Shown here piece after piece: positions 9,084-19,360 of a stretch of 64,000 nt of DNA. The stretch lies in the NCBI RefSeq assembly GCF_000255655.1, contig NZ_JH636435.1:684209-748208 (forward strand), given 5' to 3'. The notes under the pieces are model-generated. The model was not told the origin of the DNA. It searched no databases and worked only from the letters and a program-made list of their open reading frames with translations. This stretch comes from Schlesneria paludicola DSM 18645. Lineage in GTDB: Bacteria; Planctomycetota; Planctomycetia; Planctomycetales; Planctomycetaceae. Position 1 is the stretch's first letter. The number at the start of each line of letters is the position of its first letter. Position numbers and translations under genes: made by a program.

Positions 9084-9572
9084 CTACTGTGGCGCTTGAC
9101 CGTATGCATCGTTCATTGCCTGTTCGATCTGCTTCGGTGACAGATCCTTCTGGTGCGTCGCGAATGACCACTTGTGGCCATACGGATCAACGATCACGCC
9201 ATAGCGGTCGCCCCAAAACATATCCGTTGCGGGCATAATGACAGTCGCACCAGCCGCTTTGGCGCGCTGAATTGCCGCGTCGCAGTCCTTGGTGTACTGG
9301 TGTAAGGTGACGGGCGTGCCCTTCAGGGCAATCGCAGTTTCCGACTTACCTTCACAGTATTCTGGAAAGTCGTCGGCAAGGTACACAAAGCCGTTGTTGA
9401 CTCGCAACGAGGCATGCATCAGCCTTTTTCCATCGGGTGAAGGCAGTCTGACGACTTCTTCGGCACCGAAAGCCTTTTTGTAGAACTCAATCGCCTCAGA
9501 GGCCGGACTGCACACCAAATGCGGAATCAGGCACTCATGTCCGGGTGGAATCGGCTGGCTCGATGAACTCAT
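9084..9572 (-). CDS. VOC (glyoxalase/bleomycin-resistance-like) family protein
   Basis: The product is 162 residues from the ATG at 9572, which has AAAGGAGACGACG directly upstream. An in-frame start at 9671 would add a proline- and arginine-rich leader with no homology. The fold is two betaalphabetabetabeta modules: LIPHLVCSPASEAIEFYKKA with FGAEEVVR, and AIQRAKAAGATVIMP followed by GDRYGVIVDPYGHKWSFATH. This is the PhnB-like branch of the VOC superfamily, whose members bind metal or small ligands. The substrate is unknown. Confidence 0.9.
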   Translation of the reverse strand: MSSSSQPIPPGHECLIPHLVCSPASEAIEFYKKAFGAEEVVRLPSPDGKRLMHASLRVNNGFVYLADDFPEYCEGKSETAIALKGTPVTLHQYTKDCDAAIQRAKAAGATVIMPATDMFWGDRYGVIVDPYGHKWSFATHQKDLSPKQIEQAMNDAYGQAPQ

Positions 9573-9907
9573 CGTCGTCTCCTTTACGAAACAGGGTAAT
9601 GTCCGGCAGGCGGCGCGCGTCCGAGCGGGCCTGCCGCCAACTTGTCGAACGAGAAACACACGAATCGACACGCACCATTAAAAACGGACCAAAGTTCTTT
9701 GGATACCGTTTCATAGGATTTGTGCCCCAGGTTCCATCTCGAGAAGCTACGTGTGAACGGCACAATGGGCACGTCATGTCGAGGACCGTTGATGCGAGTC
9801 ACGCATCAACAGTTGCTGAAATCGCGGGGACGCGTGCCGCTCAGATTCGACAAACGCCATGCCTTCGCGAAAAGTCAGGTGGCTACCATCCTGATTTGCA
9901 CAGGCCT
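9573..9907. other. Intergenic stretch with one perfect hairpin
   Basis: There is no supportable gene between the regulator gene and the VOC gene. It holds a perfect 9-bp inverted repeat, GTTGATGCG (9788-9796) and CGCATCAAC (9802-9810), with a 5-nt loop. It also holds a GGCAGGC/GCCTGCC stem near 9604-9635. Neither has a T-tract, so terminator function is not shown; operator or attenuator roles are possible. Confidence 0.5.
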
Positions 9908-10807
9908 TCAAGACATCAGTGCCGTGCCAATTCGACGCACCGACTTGGCGAATGCTTCGAGCTGTTGCATCGATTCACTGTAACAGCAAAAGGTCATCTG
10001 CTGTCTTAACTCGAGGGTCAGAGCGCGTCCACCGACCGCGATCGCGGTACCAATTGTTTCCGCGGCATCGGACAACTGCTTAAAGTCCCGAACGAAGGCG
10101 TCCGGATTCGCAACGTGCGACACACACACCCAGAACAACCGAGGCTTCAGTTCGTGGATTGCGAGGACCATCGATCGGATCGGGATTGAGACCCCAAGTG
10201 ACGTTGCATCCCATTCCGCATGACGCAAAACGAGTTCAACCATCGTGGTGGGCAATGTGTAGGTGTCGCCATCGATCGTACCGCCGCACGCCTTCCAACT
10301 CGGATCAGAGACCTGCTGAGCGCGCCGAAGTTCGTACAGGATGCGTTGTGTGAACTCACAACCACGGCGTTCTTGATAGACATCCGCCTCATTGCATTCC
10401 CATCGGCGTCCGATGTCCTGAAATGCTCGGGAAATTACTTCATCACAAATGACCGGGATCGAGTGTTTGGCGAGGTACAAATCGAACACGATCTGCCGCG
10501 CCAGCGGTTCGTTCCCTTCGAGCAGTGCTTCTGTGAATGACTCGCAACCCTTCTTGAGTCCGATCTCTGACTGCGGTGACCGAACCGGCATCCCCAGAAC
10601 TTCAGGACAGACAACGTGGTGCTTCCTCTCTCGAAGAAAGCGAATCACATCACCGATCGGCAACTTGCGATGCCCCCCCGCGGTACGCACCGTCTCAATC
10701 AAGCCCTGATCGCACCATCGCTTTAGCGATGATTCGCTCACGCCGATTGCTCTGGCAACCTGTTTGGGGGACAACAACTCTTTCACAACGAGATCCGCGC
10801 AAACCAT
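9908..10807 (-). CDS. MerR-type regulator with degenerate B12-binding-like (CarH/LitR) C-terminus
   Basis: The protein has 299 residues. A MerR/excisionase-type winged helix covers about 10-62: SPKQVARAIGVSESSLKRWC, then GLIETVRTAGGHRKLPIGDVIRFL. A helical bundle and Rossmann-like domain follow, laid out as in the B12-dependent photoreceptors CarH and LitR. In CarH the motif is W-x9-E-H; here Trp136 and Glu146 are kept but the next residue is Arg147. At the position of the lower axial His in ExHxLG the sequence is GDTYTLP (Tyr183). I infer it does not bind cobalamin in the usual way. The gene is divergent from the large secreted protein gene. Confidence 0.75.
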   Translation of the reverse strand: MVCADLVVKELLSPKQVARAIGVSESSLKRWCDQGLIETVRTAGGHRKLPIGDVIRFLRERKHHVVCPEVLGMPVRSPQSEIGLKKGCESFTEALLEGNEPLARQIVFDLYLAKHSIPVICDEVISRAFQDIGRRWECNEADVYQERRGCEFTQRILYELRRAQQVSDPSWKACGGTIDGDTYTLPTTMVELVLRHAEWDATSLGVSIPIRSMVLAIHELKPRLFWVCVSHVANPDAFVRDFKQLSDAAETIGTAIAVGGRALTLELRQQMTFCCYSESMQQLEAFAKSVRRIGTALMS

Positions 10808-10966
10808 AAAGAGGGATCAGACTGGAAATTTATAGCCTCAGTTTCTCAGATTTCTATGGAAGCGGAAGCGTTTTCGTCAGTTCCGCTTGGGACGGGTCAC
10901 AGCGATGATGGTTCGCCGGGTTATCATGACGCGAGCACGATTCTGGACAAACGGCGGATTTGCGCA

Positions 10967-13867
10967 ATGCCGAAGAGATTGGAGCGGCCAGCACGAATGA
11001 ATCAAATCGCTTGGATCGGCTTCTGCGTATTGCTCGCCCCGACCTGGGGTGATGCCGCCGAACGATTCACCGCGAAGTTTGCGGACGAAAGTCAATGGAG
11101 TGCTGACGAGATTAAAGACTGGTGCGATCCCGCGGCAACACCGACGCTGGCGGGGCGTGAACTCTTTGACGATGCGGCGCCACTGCGATGGCTGACCGAT
11201 CACACACAGCCCCCCGCGTCGCCGCCGACAAAATATGTCGAATTCACGGGAGGAGACCGATTGGCAGGCGAAGTGCTTTTCTACCGCGATGGCTCGGCAG
11301 ATCGATTCGAATCAACGCCACCGCACCTTCTGATGAAGCCATTCGCCAACGTGTCTCCCCCGGAAATCACTCATTCGACAGAAATTCGGGTCACTCTCAC
11401 CTGGGTCCGACGTATTGTCTGGAATTCAGCAACCGCGCGCGAATACAAACCGGCGACGATTTGGCCGATGGCCGGCAGTCCTGTTGCCTTTCGTTCACTA
11501 CGCTGGACAGAAAGTGGATTGATCGCGCTGACGCCTCAAGGGCTTAGGCAATTCGCATTTGCGGAACTCAGTGAGCTCCATTTGCCGCTGGTCGATCCGT
11601 GGGCCGCCTACTTCGAACAACTCGCGTGGCTGTCGCCCGATGTCAGCGCCCGTCTGATTCAACTGGATCAGAATGATGGCAGTCGCTTGACGACCTCGCT
11701 CGAGCGATTTCAGCCCCGGCACGTGGGCGAAAAAATTCGACCAGAGAACTGGTTCCAGTTGATCCAGCCTGCATGGAGTCTCGATCCGATCTGGTTACGA
11801 TTCCGCGCAATTCGACACTGGCTGTGCTTTTCGCCAACGGACGTTCCGCTGTCCCGGTTTGCACCCGTTCGAATGCAACATCAGGCGGTCTTCGGCTCAA
11901 GCTTCGGCTGGCGAATCGATCAAACGGTCCTGCGAACACCGTTACGATCAGCGGGGCATGAATTTGGATGGGGATGGGGCGCCCACGGAAGCACAGACTT
12001 GGAGTTTGAACTGCCGGAAATCGCCCGTGCCATCCGAACGCGATACGGCCTGGATCGAAGCGTTGGAGAGGGCGGTTGTGTTGATGTCAGCCTGCTATTG
12101 GACAATGGTCCCGCACAGGTCAATCAACGGAAGCTGACTGGCTCGCAACTCGTCGGTGATTCCCAATGGATTGAACTTCCTGACGACGCGAAGCGGCATC
12201 AGGTCACATTCCGAACCGAGATGGCACACGAGGGACGTCCTGCCGGAGCCGATCCATTCGATATTCGCGACGTCGTCAACTGGTATGAGCCCGAAGTCCG
12301 CCTCGACCATCAAAGGCTTTCGACGGAAGTCGCCAAAACTCGCCTCAAACCATTGACGGGACTGAACGGCTGGACGATCTCGACCCATAATCGCATCGAC
12401 TGGAAGACGGCGAACGTCCTCGACACATCCGACAACCGCGACCCGCTGTTTCGAATCACAGGCCGCGCTGCAGGTCCGTTCTATTCTCTGTCACGGCAGC
12501 TCAAGATCGGAATGAGTGATCGATGGCTGACAGTCGCGGCCTCACGATTCGCCGAGAGAACATCGTCCAGCCAGCTCCAAGTCCGGATCGATGGCCGTGT
12601 GAGGGCGGCAATGGAGATTCCGATCCGGGACTCGATGGCAGATCCGCAACCGCTTGTTGTGCCAATCCAATCGTGGCAAGGACGTACGGTGACCGCTGAA
12701 CTGATCATTTTTCCGACAGACGGCAACTCTTGGATTGACTGGCGCGGCATTTTCGTCGGAGCGCAGAACCCGGGAATTCTACCATTGTTTGAGGACGAAG
12801 CCACGTTCGTCGACGCGCTGACAGAGGGCAACGGCCGAGTTGAACTCGATGCAACGGAACATTTCTCGGGACATGGTTCTCTCAAAGTTTCGTCCGGTTC
12901 GAAAGGAACACGCCAACTTGACGGGCTGAACGCAGAGGTGGTCGAATTTCCGCGACTGGGGCAATATCGCTACGTCGCGTTCGCCTGGAAAAAGCCTTCC
13001 GGGGTGCAAGTTCAATTTGGATTTGCCAATCAGGGACGACTGGATTTCGCTGGCCCGCCCTTAATAGATGAAATCTCGGAAACCTTAACGCGTCAGGGAT
13101 TGCGCCGTTCGCAAGTTCCAGAGACACATGGTCGTCGGTTTGGATACCGATACGAAGTCGGCGTCGCGACGACGAAGGCTCCCGCACCGCTCTGGATGCG
13201 CGGTGATCTCCCCAAAGACTGGAGTCTGGTGACGCGAGACCTGTTTGCAGACTTTGGTTCTTTCGTGGTCACTGGCGTCACACTGAATAGCGTTGACGAG
13301 AACTCTGCCTGGTTTGATCATCTGATCCTGGCGCGAACCCGGCAGGATCTGGAGCAGGCCTTTCTGAACGTGGAAACGCCAGTTGACCAGGCCGAGAATC
13401 TCGCAGCATCGGAAACGCGGGCATTCGCACCACAAGAAAGTGCGGTTCTCCAGTTTTCGGAAGTGGCTCCGCAATTTTCACCCGCCCCAAGCCTGTTTCA
13501 ACTGACACGACTTCCCGATTACCACGGCCAGAAAGACGTTCTTCAATCCGAAATCCCTGCGGGCGGGCAACCTCTGACCCTTCGTGCCGGGATCGAACTT
13601 TCAAGCGATCCGGGAAGCCAATTGGAAATTGTGGTCGCCAACTTACCCGATCAGGGGTGGCCACTTGTGGTCCGCATAAACGGTGAAATCGCGTCCGAGG
13701 CGATCGTGGATGACGACGCCTCTGCCACACGAGATGGCTGGGTCACCGTCAAAGCAGATCTCTCACGATTCGCCGGACAAACGATTCTGGTCGAAGTGTC
13801 GTGCCTTGCGAACGAAGCGAGAAAACAGTTCGGAATCTGGAAACGCATCAATTTGGTCTCACCCTAA
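10967..13867 (+). CDS. Large secreted protein with NPCBM-like carbohydrate-binding region
   Basis: The protein has 966 residues from the ATG at 10967, which gives a basic n-region (MPKRLERPAR) before the signal peptide core (IAWIGFCVLLAP). Starts at 10997 or 10856 are also open. Residues about 313-440 resemble an NPCBM domain (FGWGWGAHGSTDLEFEL, YGLDRSVGEGG). The remainder is beta-rich with several sandwich-like stretches and no catalytic motif I recognise. The likely location is periplasmic or cell-surface. It precedes the DUF1549/DUF1553 and DUF1501 genes on the same strand, with a gap of 275 bp. Confidence 0.72.
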   Translation: MPKRLERPARMNQIAWIGFCVLLAPTWGDAAERFTAKFADESQWSADEIKDWCDPAATPTLAGRELFDDAAPLRWLTDHTQPPASPPTKYVEFTGGDRLAGEVLFYRDGSADRFESTPPHLLMKPFANVSPPEITHSTEIRVTLTWVRRIVWNSATAREYKPATIWPMAGSPVAFRSLRWTESGLIALTPQGLRQFAFAELSELHLPLVDPWAAYFEQLAWLSPDVSARLIQLDQNDGSRLTTSLERFQPRHVGEKIRPENWFQLIQPAWSLDPIWLRFRAIRHWLCFSPTDVPLSRFAPVRMQHQAVFGSSFGWRIDQTVLRTPLRSAGHEFGWGWGAHGSTDLEFELPEIARAIRTRYGLDRSVGEGGCVDVSLLLDNGPAQVNQRKLTGSQLVGDSQWIELPDDAKRHQVTFRTEMAHEGRPAGADPFDIRDVVNWYEPEVRLDHQRLSTEVAKTRLKPLTGLNGWTISTHNRIDWKTANVLDTSDNRDPLFRITGRAAGPFYSLSRQLKIGMSDRWLTVAASRFAERTSSSQLQVRIDGRVRAAMEIPIRDSMADPQPLVVPIQSWQGRTVTAELIIFPTDGNSWIDWRGIFVGAQNPGILPLFEDEATFVDALTEGNGRVELDATEHFSGHGSLKVSSGSKGTRQLDGLNAEVVEFPRLGQYRYVAFAWKKPSGVQVQFGFANQGRLDFAGPPLIDEISETLTRQGLRRSQVPETHGRRFGYRYEVGVATTKAPAPLWMRGDLPKDWSLVTRDLFADFGSFVVTGVTLNSVDENSAWFDHLILARTRQDLEQAFLNVETPVDQAENLAASETRAFAPQESAVLQFSEVAPQFSPAPSLFQLTRLPDYHGQKDVLQSEIPAGGQPLTLRAGIELSSDPGSQLEIVVANLPDQGWPLVVRINGEIASEAIVDDDASATRDGWVTVKADLSRFAGQTILVEVSCLANEARKQFGIWKRINLVSP

Positions 13868-14142
13868 CGCACCTGTCGATTGCGCCGGCCTCACCCAAAA
13901 AACTCTACGCATAGCCCCCAGTTTTCCTGATCGTCGCATCCATCTTTTTCGATGTTTCTTCTTACCGGAAGCAATCTCCGTTGACGGAGCGAGTTTCAGG
14001 CTGCTATGTATTGACTACTGCCGATGCGTTTCGGATGTGCGGATTGTCGTTTGGAGCAAACTTTTCAACCTGGCGGACGTACCGCAGTTTGAAGTTCCAG
14101 ACCTTCGATCCCAATTTGCCGCAATGCCTGGACACCCCGCCT

Positions 14143-16989
14143 ATGATCCCGCCTCGACTTTTCCTGCCGGTGATTTTGTGTTTTGGCTGCCTGTGTTTGT
14201 CACAGGTTCAAGCTGATGAACCGCTTTACGTTCGGATCGATCAATTGATCGACGCCGATCAGGTTGGCCCCACTTCGGCCGTCTGTAACGACGCCGAGTT
14301 CTTGCGGCGAGCAATGCTCGACCTGCATGGGCTGATTCCGACCTCTGCAGAAGCCCGCGCATTCCTCGACGACCCGTCGCCCAGCAAGCGGACGGCACTG
14401 ATCGATCGATTGGTGGCAAGTCCGCGTTTCGCCGTTCACATGGCAACCGTACTGGACGTGATGTTCATGGAACGTCGCCCTGACAAGTACGTCAGCACGC
14501 CCGAATGGCAGAAGTATCTGCAGTCTTCACTTGAGAAAAACGTTCCGTTCGACCAGTTGGCCCGTGAAATCCTGAGTTCTGACGGAGTCGACACCAATCT
14601 TCGCCCGGCTGCGAAGTTCTTCCTTGATCGCGATGCCGAACCGCACCTGATGACGCGAGACATCGGTCGCGTCTTTTTCGGGATGGACCTGCAGTGTGCT
14701 CAGTGTCATGACCATCCGATTGTCGACCACTATTTGCAGACGGACTACTACGGCATTTTTGCCTTTGTGAATCGCACAGTCCTGTTTACCGACGTCGAGA
14801 AAAAAGTTTTTCTGGGCGAAAAGTCGGATGGCGATGCCAGTTACAAATCCGTGTTCACACAGGACGCCGGAAACATTCGTCCACAACTTCCCGGCGAAAT
14901 GGAAATCGATGAACCGCGATTGCGCCAGGGTGAAGACTATGTCGCACCACCGCTACCGAATACGCGTCCGGTTCCGAAGTTCAGTCGCCGCAGTAAGCTG
15001 GCCGAACTGGCCGCAAACGGGGGAAACCGGCAGTTCAATCTGAATATCGCCAATCGCTTGTGGGCGCACATGATGGGGCGTGGGCTTGTCCATCCCGTTG
15101 ACCTGCATCATCCGATGAATCCCCCCTCGCACCCCGCCGTGCTGGAACTGGTGACCTCACAGTTCGTCGCCACAAAGTACGACATCCGTGCGATGCTTCG
15201 CGAACTGGCACTGACCAAAACCTACCAACGGTCGATCGAACCACCCGCGTCTCAAGACGCCGGCCAGCTCGCGAAAGCGGCCGAAGAACAGGCGGCGCTG
15301 ATCGCCGCGCTCGAAGCCCTGAAATCGACCGAGGACGCTTCGCAAAAACTGGCGAATGAAGCGGATACTCAGTTCAAGGCCGCGCGAACCGCACTCGCCG
15401 CCGCCGAGACGGCCTGGCGAACATCGGAAGCCGCGGTCGCGACGGCAAAGAAGCCGCTCGATGACTCGATGGCGGCCGTCGACAAGGCTCAGGCCGACGC
15501 CCGTGCCAAAGAAGCGGCGATCAAAGCGATCACAGAAACGTCTCAAAAATCAGCCGAAGTCGCCAAGCTTCTGCCAAACGACAAAGAGATTGCGTCAGCG
15601 ATCGCAACATTCACCTCCAAGCAGACTCAATTGAACACCGAACTGCAGGCGGTTCAGAAATCCATTGCCGACCAGACCGCTGCACAGCCCCCTTTGCAAG
15701 CCAAACTGGTTGAAGCATATCCCCCTGCAGATGCGGCCTATGCTGCGTACCTGGAAGCCCGAAAACCAGTTGATGCCGCCAAGGCGAAATTTATTGAGAC
15801 CTGGAATCGCTACAAAGCGGACTCGCTTGCCACGGCGAATTGCAAGAAACGGCTCAACGCTCGCGAAACGCAGGTGGCATTGCGGTTGTCGTTGACCAAT
15901 GCGGAAGTCTCGCGAGCCGCAGTCGATGCCCAAAAAGCGGCGTTGACCGCCGCCATTGCCGAATCCGAAGTTCAACAGGCAGAACTGTCGAAGTTGACCA
16001 GCGTCGTCGGCGATGTCGAGAAGGCCATGGCGGACGCCCAGAAACTGGTGGACGAAGCAAAGTCTCAGTTGGAAGGAAAGCAGGCGACTGTTCAAAACAT
16101 CACCGATGCGATCACGAAAACAGAGGCTGCCCTGCAGATGCTGCCAGGCGATACCGATCTGACTCAAGCCGTTCAGAAGTTGAAAGAACGTCTTGAGCCA
16201 CTGAAGAAAGAAGCGGCCACTGCCGAACAGTCGATGGTGGGACGAACCGCCGCGCAACAAGAAGTTTTCGCGAAATTGATGGCCGCCAAGCAGACATTCT
16301 CCTCGGCGACGGCAGAAATGGCCAACCGCCAGGCGAAGGTCACGGCCAAGACCAACGATGTGAATCAGGCCTTGGAAGCACAACGGTCCGTTGAAACAGC
16401 GATCGCAGCCGGACGTGAGAAATTGGTCGATCTGTCCACCGTCGATGTCGCCGTTCGTTCATTCAAGCAGCTGTCACCCGAGCAACTTGGCTGGACCTTG
16501 ATGCAAGCGACCGGAGTCCTGGAGTCGCAACGAATCGCCGCCGATGGAGAAGTCGAGAAGTCGATCCCGAAGGCCACGGTTGCCACGGACGCGGCTCAGG
16601 CCAAAGTTCGAGATTTCAAACTTGAACAACAGTTCAATGAACAAATGCGAGGCAACGTGGCCCCGTTCATCAATCTGTACGCTGCCTCATCGGGTCAGTC
16701 ACAGGAAGACTTCTTCGCGACTCCAGATCAGGCGTTGTTTGTCGCGAACGGCGGAACACTGATCAGTTGGGCGTCGGGAGGCCAGTTGGCACAACGGCTG
16801 ACGGCACTGGCGGACAGCAGCGCATTCGCCGAAGAACTCTACTTGTCGACACTGACGCGTCGGCCAGCACCCGACGAAGTGAATGAAGTGGCCGCCTATT
16901 TGGCGGCGCATGCAAATGAACGTCCCCAGGCGATTCGCGACTTGATCTGGTCGCTGGTGACGTCGGCCGAGTTTCGGTTCAACCACTGA
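14143..16989 (+). CDS. DUF1549/DUF1553 secreted protein with a ~400-residue coiled-coil insertion
   Basis: I use the ATG at 14143, which gives a signal peptide (MIPPRLFLPVILCFGCLCLS, cleavage near QVQA); earlier in-frame ATGs lack one. The product is 948 residues. DUF1549 covers about 25-215, with FLRRAMLDLHGLIPT and CAQCHDHP (Cys185, Cys188, His189). DUF1553 begins with LNIANRLWAHMMGRGLVHPVD and DIRAMLRELALTKTYQRS. Residues about 370-765 are an Ala/Lys/Glu/Gln-rich coiled coil inserted before the C-terminal part of DUF1553 (ELYLSTLTRRPAPDE...SAEFRFNH). It probably acts with the DUF1501 protein encoded next. The family's biochemical role is unknown. Confidence 0.9.
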   Translation: MIPPRLFLPVILCFGCLCLSQVQADEPLYVRIDQLIDADQVGPTSAVCNDAEFLRRAMLDLHGLIPTSAEARAFLDDPSPSKRTALIDRLVASPRFAVHMATVLDVMFMERRPDKYVSTPEWQKYLQSSLEKNVPFDQLAREILSSDGVDTNLRPAAKFFLDRDAEPHLMTRDIGRVFFGMDLQCAQCHDHPIVDHYLQTDYYGIFAFVNRTVLFTDVEKKVFLGEKSDGDASYKSVFTQDAGNIRPQLPGEMEIDEPRLRQGEDYVAPPLPNTRPVPKFSRRSKLAELAANGGNRQFNLNIANRLWAHMMGRGLVHPVDLHHPMNPPSHPAVLELVTSQFVATKYDIRAMLRELALTKTYQRSIEPPASQDAGQLAKAAEEQAALIAALEALKSTEDASQKLANEADTQFKAARTALAAAETAWRTSEAAVATAKKPLDDSMAAVDKAQADARAKEAAIKAITETSQKSAEVAKLLPNDKEIASAIATFTSKQTQLNTELQAVQKSIADQTAAQPPLQAKLVEAYPPADAAYAAYLEARKPVDAAKAKFIETWNRYKADSLATANCKKRLNARETQVALRLSLTNAEVSRAAVDAQKAALTAAIAESEVQQAELSKLTSVVGDVEKAMADAQKLVDEAKSQLEGKQATVQNITDAITKTEAALQMLPGDTDLTQAVQKLKERLEPLKKEAATAEQSMVGRTAAQQEVFAKLMAAKQTFSSATAEMANRQAKVTAKTNDVNQALEAQRSVETAIAAGREKLVDLSTVDVAVRSFKQLSPEQLGWTLMQATGVLESQRIAADGEVEKSIPKATVATDAAQAKVRDFKLEQQFNEQMRGNVAPFINLYAASSGQSQEDFFATPDQALFVANGGTLISWASGGQLAQRLTALADSSAFAEELYLSTLTRRPAPDEVNEVAAYLAAHANERPQAIRDLIWSLVTSAEFRFNH

Positions 16990-17042
16990 AGACTCGGGTG
17001 AATGGATTCAAGTTACAACGTTCCCTTGAAAGCGAGAGCAAC

Positions 17043-18341
17043 ATGCAGTGTCGCTATGCCTGCCAATCGACCGAACATGCGATGGCCCGACGCCAATTCC
17101 TGGGAACGCTTGCCGCAGGAACTCTCGCCGCCGGAAGCAATCTGGTCGGAGGACTTTCGTTTCTGACACAGCCGCTTGCCGCCAGTGAACTGGCCAAACA
17201 ACAGAAACGCGTGATTGTTTTCAACATGCATGGTGGCCTGAGCCAGTTCGAAAGCTGGGACCCCAAACCGGGCACGCCGACGGGTGGACCGTTTCGCGCG
17301 ATTTCGACGTCGGTTCCAGGGACGCAGGTCTGCGAACTCCTTCCCGAAACAGCCAAGCAAATGCATCGCCTGGCAATCGTCCGTAGCATCGACACCTCAG
17401 AAGACGACCACGGCAAGGGCGCCTATATGATGTTCACCGGGCGTCGCCAAACGCCCGCGGGTGATTTCCCTCGAATCGGCGCCGTCGCCGCAAAAGCACT
17501 CGCCCCCGACAACAACGGACTTCCCGGTCACATTCAGATCACGCCAGGAGGCGGTGGCCGCACGAATGACTCGGCGTATCTGGGTCCAAAGTATGCCGGT
17601 GTGGTGATGGGCAATGGTCAACCACCTCAGAATTCATCACGTCCCGACATCGTCACTCAATCTGCCGATGACCAGCGAAATGCCCTGCGGCGAGCGGCAA
17701 ACGAGCGGTTTCTGTCGCGCCGACGAACGGCGATGACCGACGCCTACGCTTACAGCTATGAGCAGGCCCAACAACTGATGGCCCGCCGGGAAGTCTTCGA
17801 CGTCACGAAAGAGTCCGAACAGGATCAGGCCCGCTACGGCAAGCACGACTTCGGCCGCCACTGCCTGCTCGCCCGCAGGTTGCTCGAAAATGGCGTGTCG
17901 TTCGTCCAGGTCAGCCATTCGAATTATGACACTCACAACGAGAACTTCATTTTCCATCTGGAGCAGCTTGGCGAGTTTGACACGCCCTTCGCAACGCTCG
18001 TGGGCGATCTCGCGGATCGAGGAATGCTCGAAAGCACGCTTGTCGTCGTGATGTCAGAATTCGGCCGCACACCGAACATCAATCACATCTATGGACGAGA
18101 TCACTGGGGCAAATCGTGGTCGGTACTGCTGGGTGGCAGTCGAATTGTTCCTGGCGCGGTCTATGGCAAGACCAACGCCAACGGGACCGAAGTCACAGAC
18201 GGTAAGGTCGATCACGCCCACATGTTCCACACCTACCTGCAGGCTGTGGGCGTCGACACGACGAAATCGTTCGATGTCGACGGCCGGCCGATCCCGATCG
18301 CCGATCCCGCTTCGCACCCGATCAAAGAACTGCTGGCGTAA
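17043..18341 (+). CDS. DUF1501 protein with twin-arginine signal
   Basis: The product is 432 residues from the ATG at 17043 (GAGAG about 5 nt upstream). The N-terminus carries a Tat-like signal, ARRQFLGTLAAGTLAAG. The DUF1501 body shows VIVFNMHGGLSQFESWDPKP, SIDTSEDDHGKGAYMMFTGR, STLVVVMSEFGRTPN and HWGKSWSVLLGG, a layout related to the alkaline-phosphatase/sulfatase fold. It begins 53 bp after the DUF1549/DUF1553 gene, the standard planctomycete pairing. It is followed by palindromic repeats and not by an obvious T-tract terminator. Confidence 0.93.
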   Translation: MQCRYACQSTEHAMARRQFLGTLAAGTLAAGSNLVGGLSFLTQPLAASELAKQQKRVIVFNMHGGLSQFESWDPKPGTPTGGPFRAISTSVPGTQVCELLPETAKQMHRLAIVRSIDTSEDDHGKGAYMMFTGRRQTPAGDFPRIGAVAAKALAPDNNGLPGHIQITPGGGGRTNDSAYLGPKYAGVVMGNGQPPQNSSRPDIVTQSADDQRNALRRAANERFLSRRRTAMTDAYAYSYEQAQQLMARREVFDVTKESEQDQARYGKHDFGRHCLLARRLLENGVSFVQVSHSNYDTHNENFIFHLEQLGEFDTPFATLVGDLADRGMLESTLVVVMSEFGRTPNINHIYGRDHWGKSWSVLLGGSRIVPGAVYGKTNANGTEVTDGKVDHAHMFHTYLQAVGVDTTKSFDVDGRPIPIADPASHPIKELLA

Positions 18342-18367
18342 TCGCCTACCGACTCCCCTCGTTTCCT

Positions 18368-18431
18368 CGTTTCCAAGCAACTGCTTGGCAACGCCTCATT
18401 CCCCTCGTTACCAAGCTCCCGTTTGGTGACG
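18368..18431. repeat. Two tandem copies of the CGTTACCAAGC-type palindrome
   Basis: Copy one is CGTTTCCAAGC (18368-18378) / GCTTGGCAACG (18383-18393). Copy two is CGTTACCAAGC (18406-18416) / GTTTGGTGACG (18421-18431). Both are followed by GCCTC, as is the copy at 7205-7230. The mismatched arms and shared flanks indicate a dispersed repeat family. Confidence 0.8.
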
Positions 18432-19360
18432 CCTCTTACGGCACGGTTTCTACCAAGCGGGAAAGCACCCCAAGAACCTTCTGCACACCTCGAGGCGTAG
18501 GAAACATTCCCCAGTGGAGCTTCGGAACAAGGAAATTCGAGCATTGGATTGCGTCTGGCAACGCGAAGCAATTCCACCTCGTCCCAGGCTCGCGATTGCG
18601 GACGGCTCTTGCAGCGTGACACAGAGGGAATGAGAGAATGCCGAACGTACGCGCTTTCGAACAGAACGTTCGACCATCCAAATGTTTGGAAACAACCCTC
18701 GAACTGCTCGCTGCGCCATCACGAGATTTTGCTATCGTGCCGGGATGACGACGCTGGAATCAATTTAACGAATTGTTTTCAGGAGCCTGCCGGGAATGGT
18801 CCCGCCTGATATTTGGAGGGCGACCATTCAGGGTGGAATGGTTTCGGGGCCTTTGGCGAAATCCCAGGGCCTCAAATGGATCGCGAAAGTTGGAGCAGGC
18901 CTCGATAGGGGCCCTGACGCGGGTCACCATCGTACTCAACGAACGACTGACGTCTCATTGCAGCGCAGTGAGGACGCCGCTATCGGTCCGTCCACTGTCC
19001 ATCAAAAAACGTGGTTTTAACGGAACAGAGAATTGGAATGAGCAACATGATGAGCACGTACTTTTCCCCGTGAAATCAAGGGCCGCGCTCAAGTTGATCA
19101 TTTTAGTCAGGAGAATTCAAAAGCGGGCACTATTCACAAAATGCCACATCATCCTGACGGACTCACTTTCGAGCCCTGTCGCTGATCGGCACACGCTGAG
19201 GCGTTTTTGCCAACGGATCTTTGACAATTTGATCGAACTGTAATTTCATCGACCTGCAGCCGTTCCCGATCGAGACAGTTTGATGAATCGCCGGTGGATG
19301 GTTCATCCCGAATTGAAGGCATCCGCATACGGAACTTCGGACGCGGGAAACGGCAGGCAG

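Noticed and set aside
15595-16383. 262-codon open frame on the minus strand
   Set aside because: It is antisense to the Ala/Lys-rich coiled coil of the DUF1553 protein. Its Phe/Gly/Leu-rich composition mirrors that strand and it has no ribosome site or domain.
18773-19243. 156-codon open frame in the gene-poor region
   Set aside because: No ribosome site, no recognisable domain, mixed composition; overlapping frames of similar length exist.
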